Of a DNA stretch of 30,533 bases, positions 29,543-30,533 are shown in pieces (the stretch's first letter is position 1; each line of letters begins with the position of its first letter). The position numbers were made by a program, and so were the translations under genes. The notes beneath the pieces were generated by a model, which saw only the letters and a program-made list of their open reading frames with translations, was not told the DNA's origin and searched no databases. Source of the DNA: a virus; IMG/VR virus record IMGVR_UViG_3300028735_000129, positions 1 to 30,533 of that record. The stretch is one strand, 5' to 3'.

Positions 29543-30533
29543 AGCTCAAGCCCTTTGGGGTCTCCGAATGCTGCTAATGCCGGGTTGGCGATTAGCTGCT
29601 CGCCCATGGTCGTTATGAATTCCACTCCCTCGTTGTCACCAAAGCCCTTCTGCTGATAATAGTATAGCCCGGGAGTGTCATCTTTCCGCAAGCGGAAAAC
29701 ATCGCCGTCTACTATCTTGATCCGCTGGCTAAGCATCGTCTTGGCATACGTTTCGCCAAAGCCAAAGCGCCCACCTGAGTATAGGTAGTCCACTCTATGC
29801 AGCAGCTCGTGCACGATACGATGTACCGGCATATTGGGCCGGATAAATATTTCATCGGTACGTGGCTGATAGTACCCTTGATTTTGGTTGATGTATACTC
29901 GTACAGGCTTCAATTCGCGGTCGGGCACCACCCAGCGGACCCACTCGATGGCCGCATCCAAGCGTTGCCGCAAATCGTCGGGTAACGTTTGGCGCGCTAC
30001 ATATGTCATCGGTCGTGCTGGTTCCGGTCGTCGGATTATCCGCCAGATTGCGTCGCGAAGCACGTCATGCGAGACCTGTGGCGAGTATGCGGCCGCCTGG
30101 GCCCAGGCTGCTACGGCTTGCTGGATGGCCTGTACAGTTTTTTGCGGCGACGGTTGGCCGCGGCCTTTCTGGGCAGCCGGCACACGGCGGGCGATATAAT
30201 CGCGGGCTTGCTCGGGCGTCAGATCCTTCGGCAGATCAGCACGCGCTAGCACGCGCTGGGCGATACCGGCACCCAGTGCCGATTGTGGCGATACGGGCGC
30301 TTGCACCGGCGAATCAATCGCAAACTGCTGGAAATAGCGTCCGGTCAGGACCGCCGCTCGATGGTCGTATGCAAATCTCATGGAGTCGCCATCGCTTTTC
30401 TCGCCTTTGATTTTCTTGACTGATCTTAGGCTCCCGTCTTTGTTGAAGGCTAACCATGGATCCACGCCACCGTACTGACTTAAGATCGCGTCGTACCGTT
30501 GGGCGCCGATCATTCGGCGGCGTGTCCGTACAT
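29512..30533 (-). CDS. MuF-type protein, C-terminal part with HExxH metallopeptidase-like domain
   Basis: This is the C-terminal half of the protein that begins at 1168; the frame is open to the right end and joins through the 129-bp overlap. After a linker and an Ala/Gln-rich region, the last 130 residues have an alpha/beta core with MPVHRIVHELLHRVDYLYSG, that is, HELLH (codons at 29797-29811), the HExxH zinc-binding motif. A later EGVEFITTMGEQLIANP may supply the third ligand. A peptidase domain fused to a MuF protein resembles the MuF-linked effector domains of phages, which may be injected with the DNA. Catalytic activity is inferred from the motif only. Confidence 0.83.
   Translation of the reverse strand, partial: VRTRRRMIGAQRYDAILSQYGGVDPWLAFNKDGSLRSVKKIKGEKSDGDSMRFAYDHRAAVLTGRYFQQFAIDSPVQAPVSPQSALGAGIAQRVLARADLPKDLTPEQARDYIARRVPAAQKGRGQPSPQKTVQAIQQAVAAWAQAAAYSPQVSHDVLRDAIWRIIRRPEPARPMTYVARQTLPDDLRQRLDAAIEWVRWVVPDRELKPVRVYINQNQGYYQPRTDEIFIRPNMPVHRIVHELLHRVDYLYSGGRFGFGETYAKTMLSQRIKIVDGDVFRLRKDDTPGLYYYQQKGFGDNEGVEFITTMGEQLIANPALAAFGDPKGLELWIKGMRELR
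30405..30533. repeat. Right copy of 129-bp terminal overlap
   Basis: This copy matches bases 1-129 apart from three transitions at 30430, 30441 and 30443. It shows that the two ends are one locus. The changes affect codons for residues near the MuF linker (Ser/Asn and Glu/Lys). Confidence 0.9.

Noticed and set aside
1-30533. tRNA or rRNA genes
   Set aside because: No cloverleaf-like or rRNA-like stretch was noticed on either strand by reading; a dedicated scan was not possible.

Overview
The window looks like the complete genome of a small, high-GC tailed phage, probably a siphovirus, taken from a metagenomic or otherwise mixed assembly. The first 129 bases recur as the last 129 with three differences, and one open frame (a MuF-type head protein) runs off the left end and continues at the right end. 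The map therefore closes into a circle of about 30,404 bp. Essentially every gene is on the minus strand, so transcription runs from high to low coordinates. Genes are tightly packed, with many 1-8 base overlaps (ATGA, GTGA, TAATG). I saw no integrase, DNA polymerase, tRNA or CRISPR array.

The host is not proven. Three features resemble proteins I associate with Planctomycetota and their phages: a (Gly-Ser)n cysteine-rich virion-type protein whose N-terminus fits that pattern, an HTH plus receiver-like regulator with a 'DSGYLPGYRLPHSTDRR' stretch, and a phage CsrA. This is an inference of modest strength.

Layout in transcription order. (1) Early/replication block, 17233 down to 6335. A consensus-like promoter at 17205-17233 leads into small membrane, acidic and unknown proteins and an HTH protein. 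A second promoter at 15605-15633 leads into a zinc-ribbon protein, a RecA-like ATPase, a DUF669-type protein, an HTH protein, a ParB-like protein, a RusA-like resolvase, an SF2 helicase and a Prim-Pol/RepA-like primase-helicase. Then comes a strikingly palindromic 339-bp non-coding region (7453-7791), followed by an HTH/receiver regulator and a sigma factor. (2) A cassette under an extended -10 promoter (6277-6285): small zinc-finger protein, ParB-like protein, and an AT-rich ABC-ATPase/GNAT fusion. I think this is the most interesting system; it may modify DNA. (3) Head block, 4302 to 1 and around the circle to 26294: small and large terminase, portal, CsrA homologue, MuF-metallopeptidase fusion, unknown, protease/scaffold, decoration-like protein, major capsid. 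(4) A membrane/lysis-like block, 26281-25104: a 58-aa protein, a one-TM protein and a trypsin-like lipoprotein candidate. (5) Tail block, 25003-20034: completion proteins, major tail protein, chaperone with a probable -1 frameshift, a short tape measure, a tail-tip-like protein and the Gly-Ser protein. (6) A metallophosphoesterase, a C39-like peptidase and a glycosyltransferase-methyltransferase fusion, 20028-17277.

A working model: host sigma factor reads the two early promoters, which share a dyad over the -35 that may be an operator for a phage HTH protein. The phage sigma factor may then switch on head and tail genes, while CsrA adds post-transcriptional control. I recognise no classical endolysin; peptidases (S1-like, C39-like, HExxH) are unusually numerous and may replace it.
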